A stretch of DNA of 14,564 nucleotides from Lachnospiraceae bacterium (GTDB taxonomy: Bacteria; Bacillota; Clostridia; Lachnospirales; Lachnospiraceae): positions 1 through 14,564 of the forward strand of contig JAFVAA010000633.1 in NCBI GenBank assembly GCA_017476305.1, read 5' to 3'. Below the pieces are notes generated by a model. That model had not been told where the DNA came from, did not search any database, and was given only the letters and a program-made list of their open reading frames with translations. A program made the position numbers and the translations under genes. Positions 1 to 7,132 of this stretch are shown piece after piece; position 1 is the first letter of the stretch; each line of letters begins with the position of its first letter.

Positions 1-5
1 ACCGC

Positions 6-54
6 AAAAAGGCTTTTTTCCTTCCATTCCGGTCAGAAAAAAGCCTTTTTCTTT
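6..54 (-). terminator. Rho-independent terminator of the condensation/ACP/ligase genes
   Basis: A perfect inverted repeat (arms AAAAAGGCTTTTTTC and GAAAAAAGCCTTTTT) flanks a short loop just beyond the ligase stop codon. The arms are A/T-rich at their ends, so a T tract follows the stem in either direction and the structure may work for both strands. It is the first strong terminator after the condensation-domain gene start, which supports one transcript for the three genes. Confidence 0.85.
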
Positions 55-86
55 TTTACCTTTTTGTTTTAATTTGAAATCTCTTT

Positions 87-1670
87 TTATCCTACCGGCT
101 CATCAATCAAAACCTCCTGCCTCTTAATCTTTCTCGTAGAGCTTTTGATAAACGGATTTTTCCGAACGACCAATCCGGTAATCTGACGATATGTAGGCTG
201 GGACTTATTATACGTATCAATAAATTCCTGCAGCTTCGTTCTGACTTCTTCCTCAGAGAGTTCTTCCTTCTGAACCAGCTCCTGCTCCGGATAAATGCGT
301 GCGGTAAGACCATTATTTTCTCCGGTCACAATGACTTCTCCCACCAAATCTCCCAGTGCCAGTTTATTTTCAATTTCCTCCGGTGAAACATTTTCCCCAT
401 TGGATAAAATAATCAGATTTTTCACACGTCCATTGATAAACAAAAATCCGTCCTCATCTATATAGCCCTTGTCCCCGGTATGCAGCCATCCGTCTTTTAA
501 GGTCTCCGCTGTTTCCTCCGGCATTTTATAGTAGCCTGCCATCACACTGGAACCTCTGACCAGAATTTCACCATTATCAAAGGATATCTCTACGTTGGAA
601 AGCGGTTTTCCGATAGAGCCCTTTTTATGTACCTTTTCTGTGTTTGAAGAAATGACAGGTGAACATTCACTCATTCCATATCCTTCCAGAACTTCCACCC
701 CATACTCCTCAAACTTATCAATATAGAATGGATCCAGATGTGCTCCGCCAGTAAAAATTGTATGCAGATTTCCACCAAATACATTCTCTGCCAAAACAGA
801 CTTTGGAATCTGCGGATCGGCACCGGATAACCGCTTATAGATGGTTTCAATCATAAGGGGTACCATCAGCATGACCTCCGGTTTAAACACACTCATATTT
901 TTTACCATATGTAACAGAGAATCATTGATGCAAATGGTCGTTCCTAAGGAAAAGCCTTTTAACCAGTCCATCACCAGACAGAATGCATGATGAATCGGAA
1001 GCACACTAAGAAGCACACCTCCTGGTCTCCCTTCATACTCCACTGCTTCTACATTTGTCGCCAGATTATTCTGTGTTAAAATAACGCCCTTACTTTTCCC
1101 TGTGGTTCCTGATGTAAAAATCATCGTTGCCACATCATTTTCCCCTGGTCTTTCCGCGTCATTGACATCCTGCTTCTCTTCTTCCAGAAAATCCGTTAAA
1201 TCTGAAACCGTGATATGCTTTCGGAGTGCTTCATCTGACAGCTCTGCAGATAATGAAAATTTTTCCTCCTGAAGCATCCAAATATTTTTTAAATTCTGAC
1301 ACTTACTTATGATAGGATCCAATAATTTTCCTAACTTCGGACTTAAAAACAATCCCTCTGCATCCGAACGATTGATAAGATCCACTAAATCCTCTGCCGG
1401 AAGTCCTGCATCTAACGGTACTGCCACATTTCTTCCTGTTATGATTCCAAGATAGCTCTCAATCCACTCTACAGAGCTGTTTCCAATCAGAGCAATATGC
1501 TTCCCTGAAAAATCCTCTGCCAAAAGTCCCTGCCTGATTTTCTTTACATTTTTCATCAAATCATGATAGGTTCTGTCTAAAATTTCCTTTTTTTTCAGCC
1601 ATCTGACTGCAGTAATATCTGAAAATTTTCTTTCGCTTTCCTCCAAAACATCCCGAATGAGCATCGTCAC
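87..1670 (-). CDS. AMP-forming acyl/aminoacyl ligase (ANL superfamily adenylation enzyme)
   Basis: A 527-residue stand-alone adenylation enzyme. It should activate a carboxylic acid with ATP to an acyl-AMP and pass it to a phosphopantetheine thiol. Family motifs are all visible: the P-loop TSGTTGKSKG at 186-195, YGMSECSP at 331-338, HTGD at 397-400 with the ribose-binding Asp400, Arg415 in FINGRVKN, the hinge region around SNGENVSPEEIE (423-434), and the C-terminal lysine in STRKIKR (about Lys514). Length is normal for a single-domain ligase; no carrier or reductase domain is fused. The GTG start at 1670 lies 4 nt after AAAGGGG; the ATG two codons in (1664) is an alternative. The ACP gene lies 70 nt upstream, so the ACP is the natural acceptor (inference). 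The substrate (fatty, aryl or amino acid) cannot be read from the sequence. An ordinary acyl-CoA synthetase role is possible but less likely here. Confidence 0.88.
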   Translation of the reverse strand: MTMLIRDVLEESERKFSDITAVRWLKKKEILDRTYHDLMKNVKKIRQGLLAEDFSGKHIALIGNSSVEWIESYLGIITGRNVAVPLDAGLPAEDLVDLINRSDAEGLFLSPKLGKLLDPIISKCQNLKNIWMLQEEKFSLSAELSDEALRKHITVSDLTDFLEEEKQDVNDAERPGENDVATMIFTSGTTGKSKGVILTQNNLATNVEAVEYEGRPGGVLLSVLPIHHAFCLVMDWLKGFSLGTTICINDSLLHMVKNMSVFKPEVMLMVPLMIETIYKRLSGADPQIPKSVLAENVFGGNLHTIFTGGAHLDPFYIDKFEEYGVEVLEGYGMSECSPVISSNTEKVHKKGSIGKPLSNVEISFDNGEILVRGSSVMAGYYKMPEETAETLKDGWLHTGDKGYIDEDGFLFINGRVKNLIILSNGENVSPEEIENKLALGDLVGEVIVTGENNGLTARIYPEQELVQKEELSEEEVRTKLQEFIDTYNKSQPTYRQITGLVVRKNPFIKSSTRKIKRQEVLIDEPVG

Positions 1671-1740
1671 AATTCCCCTTTCTTATCGTGCAAATACCTG
1701 CTACTGGTTTCATCAGTCCAAACATTATGTACCGAAAGAA

Positions 1741-1980
1741 CTATCCCTCTGCCTGCAGCTTCTCTAAAAGCTCTAATGCCTCTCCTACTGTCCAGACCTG
1801 AAGTGCATCCTCCTCTTCTAACTCCACATCAAACTCATCCTCTAACTCTCCTAAAAATGACATGAAATCCAGAGAACTAAATCCCAAATCCTCACGAAAT
1901 CTCATCTCATTTGTCATATCCTCCGGTGTCACCTCACAATACTGTGCTACGATTGTTTTAAACTGCATTTCCTGTGTCAT
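1741..1980 (-). CDS. Acyl/peptidyl carrier protein
   Basis: A 79-residue acidic protein of normal ACP length. The prosthetic-group site is DLGFSSLDF (31-39), where Ser36 takes the place of the serine of the usual DSL motif; the preceding Asp is replaced by Ser. The acidic helix after it (GELEDEFDVELEEEDAL) is typical of a surface recognised by phosphopantetheinyl transferases and partner enzymes. The start is set by AGGAGG 8 nt before the ATG. It sits between the condensation-domain gene (73-nt gap) and the AMP ligase (70-nt gap) on the same strand with no terminator between, so the three are probably cotranscribed. It is not the housekeeping fatty-acid ACP by context (no fab genes). A DltC-like role was considered, but no DltB-type acyltransferase is present. 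Confidence 0.9.
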   Translation of the reverse strand: MTQEMQFKTIVAQYCEVTPEDMTNEMRFREDLGFSSLDFMSFLGELEDEFDVELEEEDALQVWTVGEALELLEKLQAEG

Positions 1981-2053
1981 TTTCTCGTCCTCCTGTTTTC
2001 TATTATTTTATTTTTTACTGCAAAACCACCATTTTATATAAAACGCAGCCGCA

Positions 2054-3454
2054 TCAGACACTTTCCATAATCTCCCCGATTGTCATATCCGGTTCTGCGA
2101 TTCCCTTAAATAAAATCCGCATCATATAGTAATATAAAAGCTCCATATCATGTTCTTCCAGATGCGCCGTTTGATAGTGGTACGAAAAATTCATCCCGCC
2201 ATCTGCCGTATGAGAAACCGTCAGATACATTTTTTTCGTTGCCGCTCCATTGGCAAACCATTTAGAATGCTGTGGAATATCTGCCAAATGTGGATTATCC
2301 ATCTTTACCGGCATCGGCTGATAGGTCAGATAGCAGCTTTCATAGGCTGTATGCTCCGGCGTATGATAACGCCTTCTCATCTCCTCTTTAATAAGTGCCG
2401 GGTCATAATTGCTGTGCATATAAATCCTGTTCTGCACATTCTGGATTTCATAGGCTGCAGACAAAAAATCCGTATCCGGAGAAATCACGGTTCTGCATGG
2501 GAACATAATCGTCCGGCTTCCACCGGAAGTCCACTCATCATGCGTCGAACGTCTGGAAATGAAATTCTCAATCGTGATATCCTCCTGCCCGTCATTTGCC
2601 TTTGATAAGTAAGTCCGAATCCCTAAAAGCAAAAGATTTGTCATCGAAAGCTGATGGTTCATGCAAAAATCAATCAGATTTTTTGTCGGTTCCGGCTCTA
2701 AAATATAGTCTTTCACATCCACAAATAAATCCTTCATCTCGATATCTGCTGCCCTTAGCTTTTTATCCCCGTGCTTTTTTCTGGCCTCCTCTAAAACAGA
2801 AGGTCCCTGAATATCCGAATACAAAGGCTCTCCTAAAGCATCCAGCTGATCCTCCCAAAACTTTTTATCCTTTGCAAACCTTTTTTCACTCGTAGCTCTT
2901 TTTAAGTCCTTTTCGAGAACCATCTCAAAATCTGCCAGATCTGCCGGATACTCGGAGCCAAAACGATAATGGGTATATAGCTGCATAATGTCATTGATCA
3001 TCACCACAATTCCGCAGGAATCAATCAATCTGTGATCCATATGTATAAAAAATCCATTAAAACCGTCCGGCAGTTTCATCATGGTCAGGTCACATAAAGG
3101 AATGTCATCCCCGTCAAATGTCTGATATGCCCAGGACTGCATCAAACGATCCGCCTCTTCCATACTCATACCGGATAAATCCTTTATCGGAATATCCCTG
3201 CTGTCTCTGTCCACAATATACTGCTTGGAATCTCCCTTTGCATCCGGTTTCGTAATCCGGATTCGCATACATCCATAGCGTTCAAATTCCAACTGGAGAC
3301 ATTTCTTTAAAAGTCCGAAGTCAAGCGGTGCTTTCAAAGATGCAACCACACTCACACCGGATACCTGCTGTGTTTTATAGTCCAAAATCCATTTGTGATG
3401 CATGTACTGTGCCGGGGTTAAAGGATAATACGTTTTCTGTTCTTTTCCTTTCAT
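2054..3454 (-). CDS. Stand-alone condensation-domain protein (NRPS C-domain/acyltransferase superfamily)
   Basis: A 466-residue protein with the length and layout of a single NRPS condensation domain. The N-terminal YYPLTPAQ (C1-like) is followed by HMDHRLIDSCG, the degenerate form of HHxxxDG, keeping the catalytic histidine (about His141) and Asp145 but replacing the first His by Asp and the Gly by Ser. The C-terminal half keeps a plausible second lobe (IENFISRRS, MFPCRTVISPDTDF). The ATG at 3454 is chosen because AGAGGAGG lies 5 nt before it; an in-frame ATG nine codons upstream (3481) has no such site. It is first in the set with the ACP and AMP ligase. Known relatives make amide or ester bonds between a carrier-bound acyl group and an amine or alcohol; which one here is unknown. 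The degenerate motif could mean altered or lost activity. Confidence 0.78.
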   Translation of the reverse strand: MKGKEQKTYYPLTPAQYMHHKWILDYKTQQVSGVSVVASLKAPLDFGLLKKCLQLEFERYGCMRIRITKPDAKGDSKQYIVDRDSRDIPIKDLSGMSMEEADRLMQSWAYQTFDGDDIPLCDLTMMKLPDGFNGFFIHMDHRLIDSCGIVVMINDIMQLYTHYRFGSEYPADLADFEMVLEKDLKRATSEKRFAKDKKFWEDQLDALGEPLYSDIQGPSVLEEARKKHGDKKLRAADIEMKDLFVDVKDYILEPEPTKNLIDFCMNHQLSMTNLLLLGIRTYLSKANDGQEDITIENFISRRSTHDEWTSGGSRTIMFPCRTVISPDTDFLSAAYEIQNVQNRIYMHSNYDPALIKEEMRRRYHTPEHTAYESCYLTYQPMPVKMDNPHLADIPQHSKWFANGAATKKMYLTVSHTADGGMNFSYHYQTAHLEEHDMELLYYYMMRILFKGIAEPDMTIGEIMESV

Positions 3455-3607
3455 GAGAACCTCCTCTGATTGAAATATCATTTGATACGTTTCTAAGTTT
3501 CTCTATGCTGTTGTTTCCTGCTGACATCTAGGAAAATAACATATTTTTTTTCAGATTTCTACCCCCTGAAACACTTAACAAACAATTCCCGAAAAATTGA
3601 CCAAGAC

Positions 3608-3640
3608 ATATCAAACACTTTAAAAAAATGTGTTTGATAT
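3608..3640. promoter_or_regulatory. Perfect 11-bp inverted repeat upstream of the condensation-domain gene
   Basis: Arms ATATCAAACAC (3608-3618) and GTGTTTGATAT (3630-3640) are separated by 11 A/T-rich bases. The site lies about 150 nt upstream of the condensation-domain start and just past the terminator of the hydrolase gene, where an operator would be expected. The partial motif AAGTGTTT recurs nearer the gene. The T-rich loop gives poor terminator character, so a repressor site is the favoured reading, but this is inference. No clear -35/-10 pair was found in the 150 nt leader. Confidence 0.4.
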
Positions 3641-3648
3641 ATGCAGAA

Positions 3649-3687
3649 AAGAGGCTGTAAAATATATAAACTTTTTTACAGCCTCTT
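3649..3687 (-). terminator. Terminator downstream of the alpha/beta hydrolase gene
   Basis: Inverted repeat AAGAGGCTGTAAAA (3649-3662) and TTTTACAGCCTCTT (3674-3687) with an 11-nt loop. Read on the minus strand it follows the hydrolase stop by about 35 nt and ends in CCTCTTTTCTG. It separates the hydrolase/PPTase transcript from the condensation-ACP-ligase genes, so the latter should have their own promoter. Confidence 0.7.
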
Positions 3688-3721
3688 CTATTCTCATTTC
3701 ATCCACCAAATCAAAAAAAAT

Positions 3722-4696
3722 CTATTCGTAATCATATTTGCGGAAAAACTCCAGCAGCTTCTCTCTGTATAAATCCTTTGCCACATAAGGACTGCAGAGG
3801 TGTCTGGCTTCCGGCACGATGATAAGCTCTTTCGGTGCCTGACAGATGGCATAATTGTATTCTGAGTTTTTAGGATTTACAAAGCTGTCCTTTTCTCCAT
3901 GGAAAAACAGCACCGGCCTTTTGTTTTTCTTTAATGCTTCTGTCGTGTCCGCATCCTTCATCCGGAATTTGCCAAACATTCTGCAGAAAACATCCACCCG
4001 GAACAAAAGAAGCTCAATCCAGTGTAAATGAAACCAATCTGCTGCCATATTCCGAAGCTGTGCCTTCATAGAGGAAAAGCCGCAATCCGCAATCGCCCCC
4101 CTTACCTCCGCTGGTAAAGAATACTCCAAAGACATCAATACCGCTGCTGCCCCCATCGATTCTCCATATAGATAGATGGGAAGCCCTTTCGGATTCCTTT
4201 TGGCGATATAATCAGCCCATGCCTTGATATCGTATTTCTCTAATGCCCCAAAAGTAATATACTCTCCTTCACTTAAGCCACAAGAGCGTTGGTCGATAAA
4301 CAAAAGATTGCAGCCATTTTCATGTAAGAACTTCGCAGTATACGCAAAATCCCCAAAACCGGTTCCCTTATACCCATGGCTTAAAAGCAAAAAACGCCTC
4401 GGCTCCCTGGCAGGCAGATAATATCCATGAAGCAAAAGACCATCCACACTTTTTAAGTAGCAGTCCTGCATTTTTCGATTCCTGCACCACGCTTTTCCCT
4501 CCTCATACTCCTTCTCATATCCGTTTCTGGGATGATTGATCTGCATATGCTTAAAGTGGAACCACTGTCTTTTATTTTCCTTTTTTTCTCCCTTTTTATA
4601 CCGGACAAGCATTTTAAAAAAGGACCATCCCAGTGCCATAAATGCACTGAAGCCGGTTACAGTAGCAGCACTAATTTTCCACCATTTATTTTTCAC
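3722..4696 (-). CDS. Membrane-anchored alpha/beta hydrolase
   Basis: A 324-residue serine hydrolase. An N-terminal hydrophobic segment (about 8-30, ISAATVTGFSAFMALGW) preceded by lysines and followed by RYKKGEKK predicts a single membrane anchor or uncleaved signal. The fold signatures follow in order: LLLSHGYKGTG (103-113, oxyanion loop), the nucleophile elbow GESMG (178-182, Ser180), the acid in FFHGEKDSFV (Asp270) and the histidine in ARHLC (His299). This is the COG1073-type family common in Clostridia, where substrates are mostly unknown. The start is a GTG with AGAGG 8 nt upstream. It follows the PPTase gene by 87 nt on the same strand and has a terminator after it. A thioesterase or product-releasing role for the neighbouring carrier system is possible, but only by context. 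Confidence 0.85.
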   Translation of the reverse strand: MKNKWWKISAATVTGFSAFMALGWSFFKMLVRYKKGEKKENKRQWFHFKHMQINHPRNGYEKEYEEGKAWCRNRKMQDCYLKSVDGLLLHGYYLPAREPRRFLLLSHGYKGTGFGDFAYTAKFLHENGCNLLFIDQRSCGLSEGEYITFGALEKYDIKAWADYIAKRNPKGLPIYLYGESMGAAAVLMSLEYSLPAEVRGAIADCGFSSMKAQLRNMAADWFHLHWIELLLFRVDVFCRMFGKFRMKDADTTEALKKNKRPVLFFHGEKDSFVNPKNSEYNYAICQAPKELIIVPEARHLCSPYVAKDLYREKLLEFFRKYDYE

Positions 4697-4783
4697 ACAA
4701 ATAACCTCTTTTCTACTTTTATTTTCGCCCTGATTTTCTCATGCTTCTATTCACAGTCGCTCCGTCTGCAAATAATGACTTCC

Positions 4784-5488
4784 TCATGCTTCTAAAGCTT
4801 CTATAACATTTGACAACGATAAAATTTTTAAGTTCACCCCTTTTTCGTCCCCTATATTGGAATCCTTCCCACATAACGCACATTTATACTCCGTATGAAT
4901 ATCAAATTCCCTGAAATAATATTTTTCTCCTGCAAACTCCTGTACCATTGGAGCTTCAAAGGAAAATGAAAAAGAATCCAGAGGCATAGACAGCCCTTTC
5001 CCGATCGCCTTTATATAACTTTCCTTTAATGTCCAAAGCCTGAAAAAAATTTCTGCTTTCTCCTGCTCTGTTTTTAAATCAAGAAGCATTTCATATTCAG
5101 AAGAAGAAAAAAATCTTTTTGCTACTCCCTCCCTGTATTCAGAAATTTTCTCCACATCACATCCAACTTCTTTTTCTGAAACAGCACAAATTACATATTC
5201 ACCGGAATGCGACAAATTAAAAAAAACACCATTCCGGTTCCCCAAATACGGTTTCCCGTTTTCATGATAACATATTTCCAGATCTTCACTGGAAATTCCC
5301 CATTCTCCGAGTCCCCAGAGTAAAAGAAGAAAGGCACCAAGGGATAACCGCTTATCCTTCAAAAACCGATAACGTTCCACCCTTAGCTGCCTTTCCTCCG
5401 GCAAAAGCCTGTAAGCTCTTTGATAAACATACTCCGTCTCTAAATCTGCCACCGAAGCAGCGTAAAATCCGGTAAACCTTTTTTCCAT
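4784..5488 (-). CDS. Sfp-type 4'-phosphopantetheinyl transferase
   Basis: A 234-residue enzyme that moves phosphopantetheine from CoA to the serine of carrier proteins. Diagnostic motifs are NLSHSGEYV (91-99), GCDVEKI (109-115, metal ligands Asp111 and Glu113) and LWTLKESYIKAIGKG (151-165, with Glu156 and Lys160). Length matches the Sfp/Gsp class (about 230) and not the short AcpS class (about 120), so it is probably dedicated to secondary-metabolite carriers. The ATG at 5488 has GGAAAGGGA about 5 nt upstream. It lies 77 nt after the GH13 gene and 87 nt before the hydrolase. With an ACP carrying a non-standard SSL site about 2.8 kb away, it is the obvious candidate to activate that ACP (inference). 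Confidence 0.92.
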   Translation of the reverse strand: MEKRFTGFYAASVADLETEYVYQRAYRLLPEERQLRVERYRFLKDKRLSLGAFLLLLWGLGEWGISSEDLEICYHENGKPYLGNRNGVFFNLSHSGEYVICAVSEKEVGCDVEKISEYREGVAKRFFSSSEYEMLLDLKTEQEKAEIFFRLWTLKESYIKAIGKGLSMPLDSFSFSFEAPMVQEFAGEKYYFREFDIHTEYKCALCGKDSNIGDEKGVNLKILSLSNVIEALEA

Positions 5489-5565
5489 AAATTTCCCTTT
5501 CCTGGCGTCGGTGGCTGATACAGAGTCTCTAAGCTTTTTTCCTAATCCTTAGGAACACTTTTCTA

Positions 5566-6882
5566 TCATACATGCTCCATCTTCCAGAAATACGCACTAT
5601 ACGGAGGCAGCTCACTTCCACCGCCAAAATCATGAAGCTCTCCGCTGATTAAATCCTCTGCCTGTCCTGATCTCGCATCAAAATGAGCCGTAAACGGTTC
5701 CCCATCCGCATTGATTGCCACCAGCACACGCTCCTCGTCACATTTTCTCTCAAATATACACTGCTTATTTGTCAAAACGATAGAATGGAAATCTCCGTAA
5801 TTTAATGCCGGACTGTTCTTCTTTGCCTTGGCAAGCTTCGCAATCCACTCCGTAAGCTCATTTTCCACCGGCTCTGTAAAGCATGGCCTGAGTGCCGGAT
5901 CTCCATCGCTCTTGTCTGCCTTTGCTCCCCACTCACTTCCATAGTAAACACAAGGAATTCCCGGCATACCGAACGCCATCGCATAAATCAGCGGAAGATG
6001 CTTTTCATTGGATAACACACTTGCAATACGGCTCACATCATGGTTGTCCACAAAGCTCAAAAGATGCTTCCCTTTATATAGTGTCCACTGCTCCGGTCCG
6101 AACTGGCGCATCAGCGAGTGAACGATTTCAAACATATTCATGCTGTTAAAGCTGGAATGAAGCCCCTTGTAGCATTCATAGTTCGTAGCACTGTGGCACA
6201 TTCCGTCATTTACGAACTGGTTATAATCGCCATGTAAAAGCTCACCGAGCAGTAAGAACTCTGGCTTTATCTGATTGGCAAGATCCCGCAGTCTTCTTAA
6301 AAAATCATGGTCCAGGCAGTAGCAGACATCCAGACGAAGTCCGTCAATGTCAAATGCATCCACCCAGCCCCTGATGGCTGAAAAAATATGTTCGATCACT
6401 TCCTCATTTCTGAGATTTAACTTCACTAAATCATAATTTCCTTCCCAGCCCTCATACCAGAGACCGTCATTATAATTCGAATTTCCGTCAAAAGCAATTC
6501 GCGCAAACCAATCCTTATATCTGGAATTTTCCCGATTCTGTAAAACATCCTGAAATGCAAAAAAGCCTCTGCCGACATGATTAAATACACCGTCTAAAAC
6601 GACCTTGATTCCTTCCTCGTGCAGTGCATCACATACCTTTTTAAAATCCTCATTGGTTCCAAGTCTGGTATCAATCTTCGTGTAATCACGCGTATTGTAC
6701 CCATGCGTATCCGACTCAAACACAGGCGAAAAATAAATCGCATTTATCCCCAGCTTTTTCATATGAGGGATCCAGTCAATCACCTTTAAAATACGATGCT
6801 CCAAAACTCCATCATTTTCAAATGGTGCACCACAGAACCCTAACTGATAAATCTGATAAAACACACTTTCATAAGCCCACAT
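5566..6882 (-). CDS. GH13 alpha-amylase-family glycoside hydrolase
   Basis: A 438-residue (beta/alpha)8 enzyme acting on alpha-glucans or maltooligosaccharides. The four GH13 regions are present: I DGVFNH (97-102), II GLRLDVCYC (181-189, nucleophile Asp185), III GELLH (213-217, acid/base Glu214) and IV FVDNHD (277-282, Asp282). A short C-terminal beta domain follows. There is no signal peptide and no N-terminal starch-binding or cyclomaltodextrinase N domain, so it is probably cytoplasmic. The exact subfamily (amylase, neopullulanase-like or oligo-glucosidase) cannot be set by eye. The start has GGAGA 8 nt upstream and a good promoter about 50 nt upstream. It is likely the first gene of a GH13-PPTase-hydrolase transcript, though it has no evident link to the carrier system. 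Confidence 0.9.
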   Translation of the reverse strand: MWAYESVFYQIYQLGFCGAPFENDGVLEHRILKVIDWIPHMKKLGINAIYFSPVFESDTHGYNTRDYTKIDTRLGTNEDFKKVCDALHEEGIKVVLDGVFNHVGRGFFAFQDVLQNRENSRYKDWFARIAFDGNSNYNDGLWYEGWEGNYDLVKLNLRNEEVIEHIFSAIRGWVDAFDIDGLRLDVCYCLDHDFLRRLRDLANQIKPEFLLLGELLHGDYNQFVNDGMCHSATNYECYKGLHSSFNSMNMFEIVHSLMRQFGPEQWTLYKGKHLLSFVDNHDVSRIASVLSNEKHLPLIYAMAFGMPGIPCVYYGSEWGAKADKSDGDPALRPCFTEPVENELTEWIAKLAKAKKNSPALNYGDFHSIVLTNKQCIFERKCDEERVLVAINADGEPFTAHFDARSGQAEDLISGELHDFGGGSELPPYSAYFWKMEHV

Positions 6883-6924
6883 AGTATCATCTCCAATCTG
6901 TATAAATTATTACTCCCCTTTAAC

Positions 6925-6952
6925 ATTATAAACAGACTGGAAAAAATTACAA
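6925..6952 (-). promoter_or_regulatory. Promoter of the GH13 gene
   Basis: On the minus strand TTGTAA (6952-6947) and TATAAT (6930-6925) are spaced by 16 nt. The predicted transcript starts about 36 nt before the ATG and includes the GGAGA ribosome site. The -35 lies only 10 nt below the inverted repeat at 6963-6992. Confidence 0.65.
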
Positions 6953-6992
6953 GAAAAAAATATTACAGTTTACACATATCTGTAAACTGTAA
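6953..6992 (-). terminator. 12-bp inverted repeat followed by a T tract (terminator and/or operator)
   Basis: Arms TTACAGTTTACA (6963-6974) and TGTAAACTGTAA (6981-6992) are perfect with a 6-nt loop. On the minus strand the stem is followed by TATTTTTTTC, so it should end the transcript of the small gene at 7581-7105. Each arm contains two copies of TTACA (or TGTAA), giving nested dyads directly upstream of the GH13 promoter, so an operator role is also possible. The stem is A/T-rich and thus a moderate terminator. Confidence 0.6.
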
Positions 6993-7031
6993 CCTAAATG
7001 ATGACCTTTTTCCAAAATCTAAAAATTTCAT

Positions 7032-7060
7032 TTGACACATACACCAAATTGTGATATCTT
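7032..7060 (+). promoter_or_regulatory. Strong plus-strand promoter facing the 3' end of the PBECR-like gene
   Basis: A consensus -35 TTGACA (7032-7037) and TATCTT (7055-7060) are separated by exactly 17 nt, with an extended TGA before the -10. No plus-strand open reading frame with a ribosome site follows. The expected start is near 7066-7068, a few bases before a strong hairpin. Confidence 0.7.
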
Positions 7061-7065
7061 AATAA

Positions 7066-7132
7066 GAAAGGAAGCGGTTTTCTACCGTACAACCACTTTG
7101 CTGGTTAAAGCGGCGTACTCGCTTCTTTTTTT
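7066..7132 (+). ncRNA. Predicted small RNA antisense to the 3' end of the PBECR-like gene
   Basis: Right after the promoter at 7032-7060 lies GAAGCG (7071-7076) paired to CGCTTC (7120-7125), followed by seven T (7126-7132): a complete promoter-to-terminator unit of about 65 nt. Inside, AACCA/TGGTT (7091-7095 and 7102-7106) and two GTAC tetramers (7087-7090 and 7115-7118) can stack into an inner stem. The unit runs opposite to the gene at 7581-7105, overlaps its last 28 nt, and is fully complementary to its 3' untranslated region. That layout matches cis-antisense RNA antitoxins such as RatA and SR4 (known systems). No Rfam family was recognised. The hairpin could instead be only a terminator, but its good T tract is on the plus strand. 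Confidence 0.5.

Noticed and set aside
87..1980. dltA-dltC teichoic acid D-alanylation genes
   Set aside because: An AMP ligase and a carrier protein are adjacent, but there is no DltB or DltD, the gene order differs, and a condensation-domain protein is in their place.
4738..4793. Repeated CTCATGCTTCTA at the end of the PPTase gene
   Set aside because: Two short copies only, one within the stop codon region; too short to support a function.
5539..5555. Terminator between the GH13 and PPTase genes (TTCCTAA-TCC-TTAGGAA)
   Set aside because: Only a 7-bp stem with a 3-nt loop, and on the minus strand it is followed by A, not T; the genes can be cotranscribed.
7066..7132. ToxI-type (type III) antitoxin RNA
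   Set aside because: Type III antitoxins are tandem repeats upstream of the toxin on the same strand; here there is a single hairpin on the opposite strand at the 3' end.
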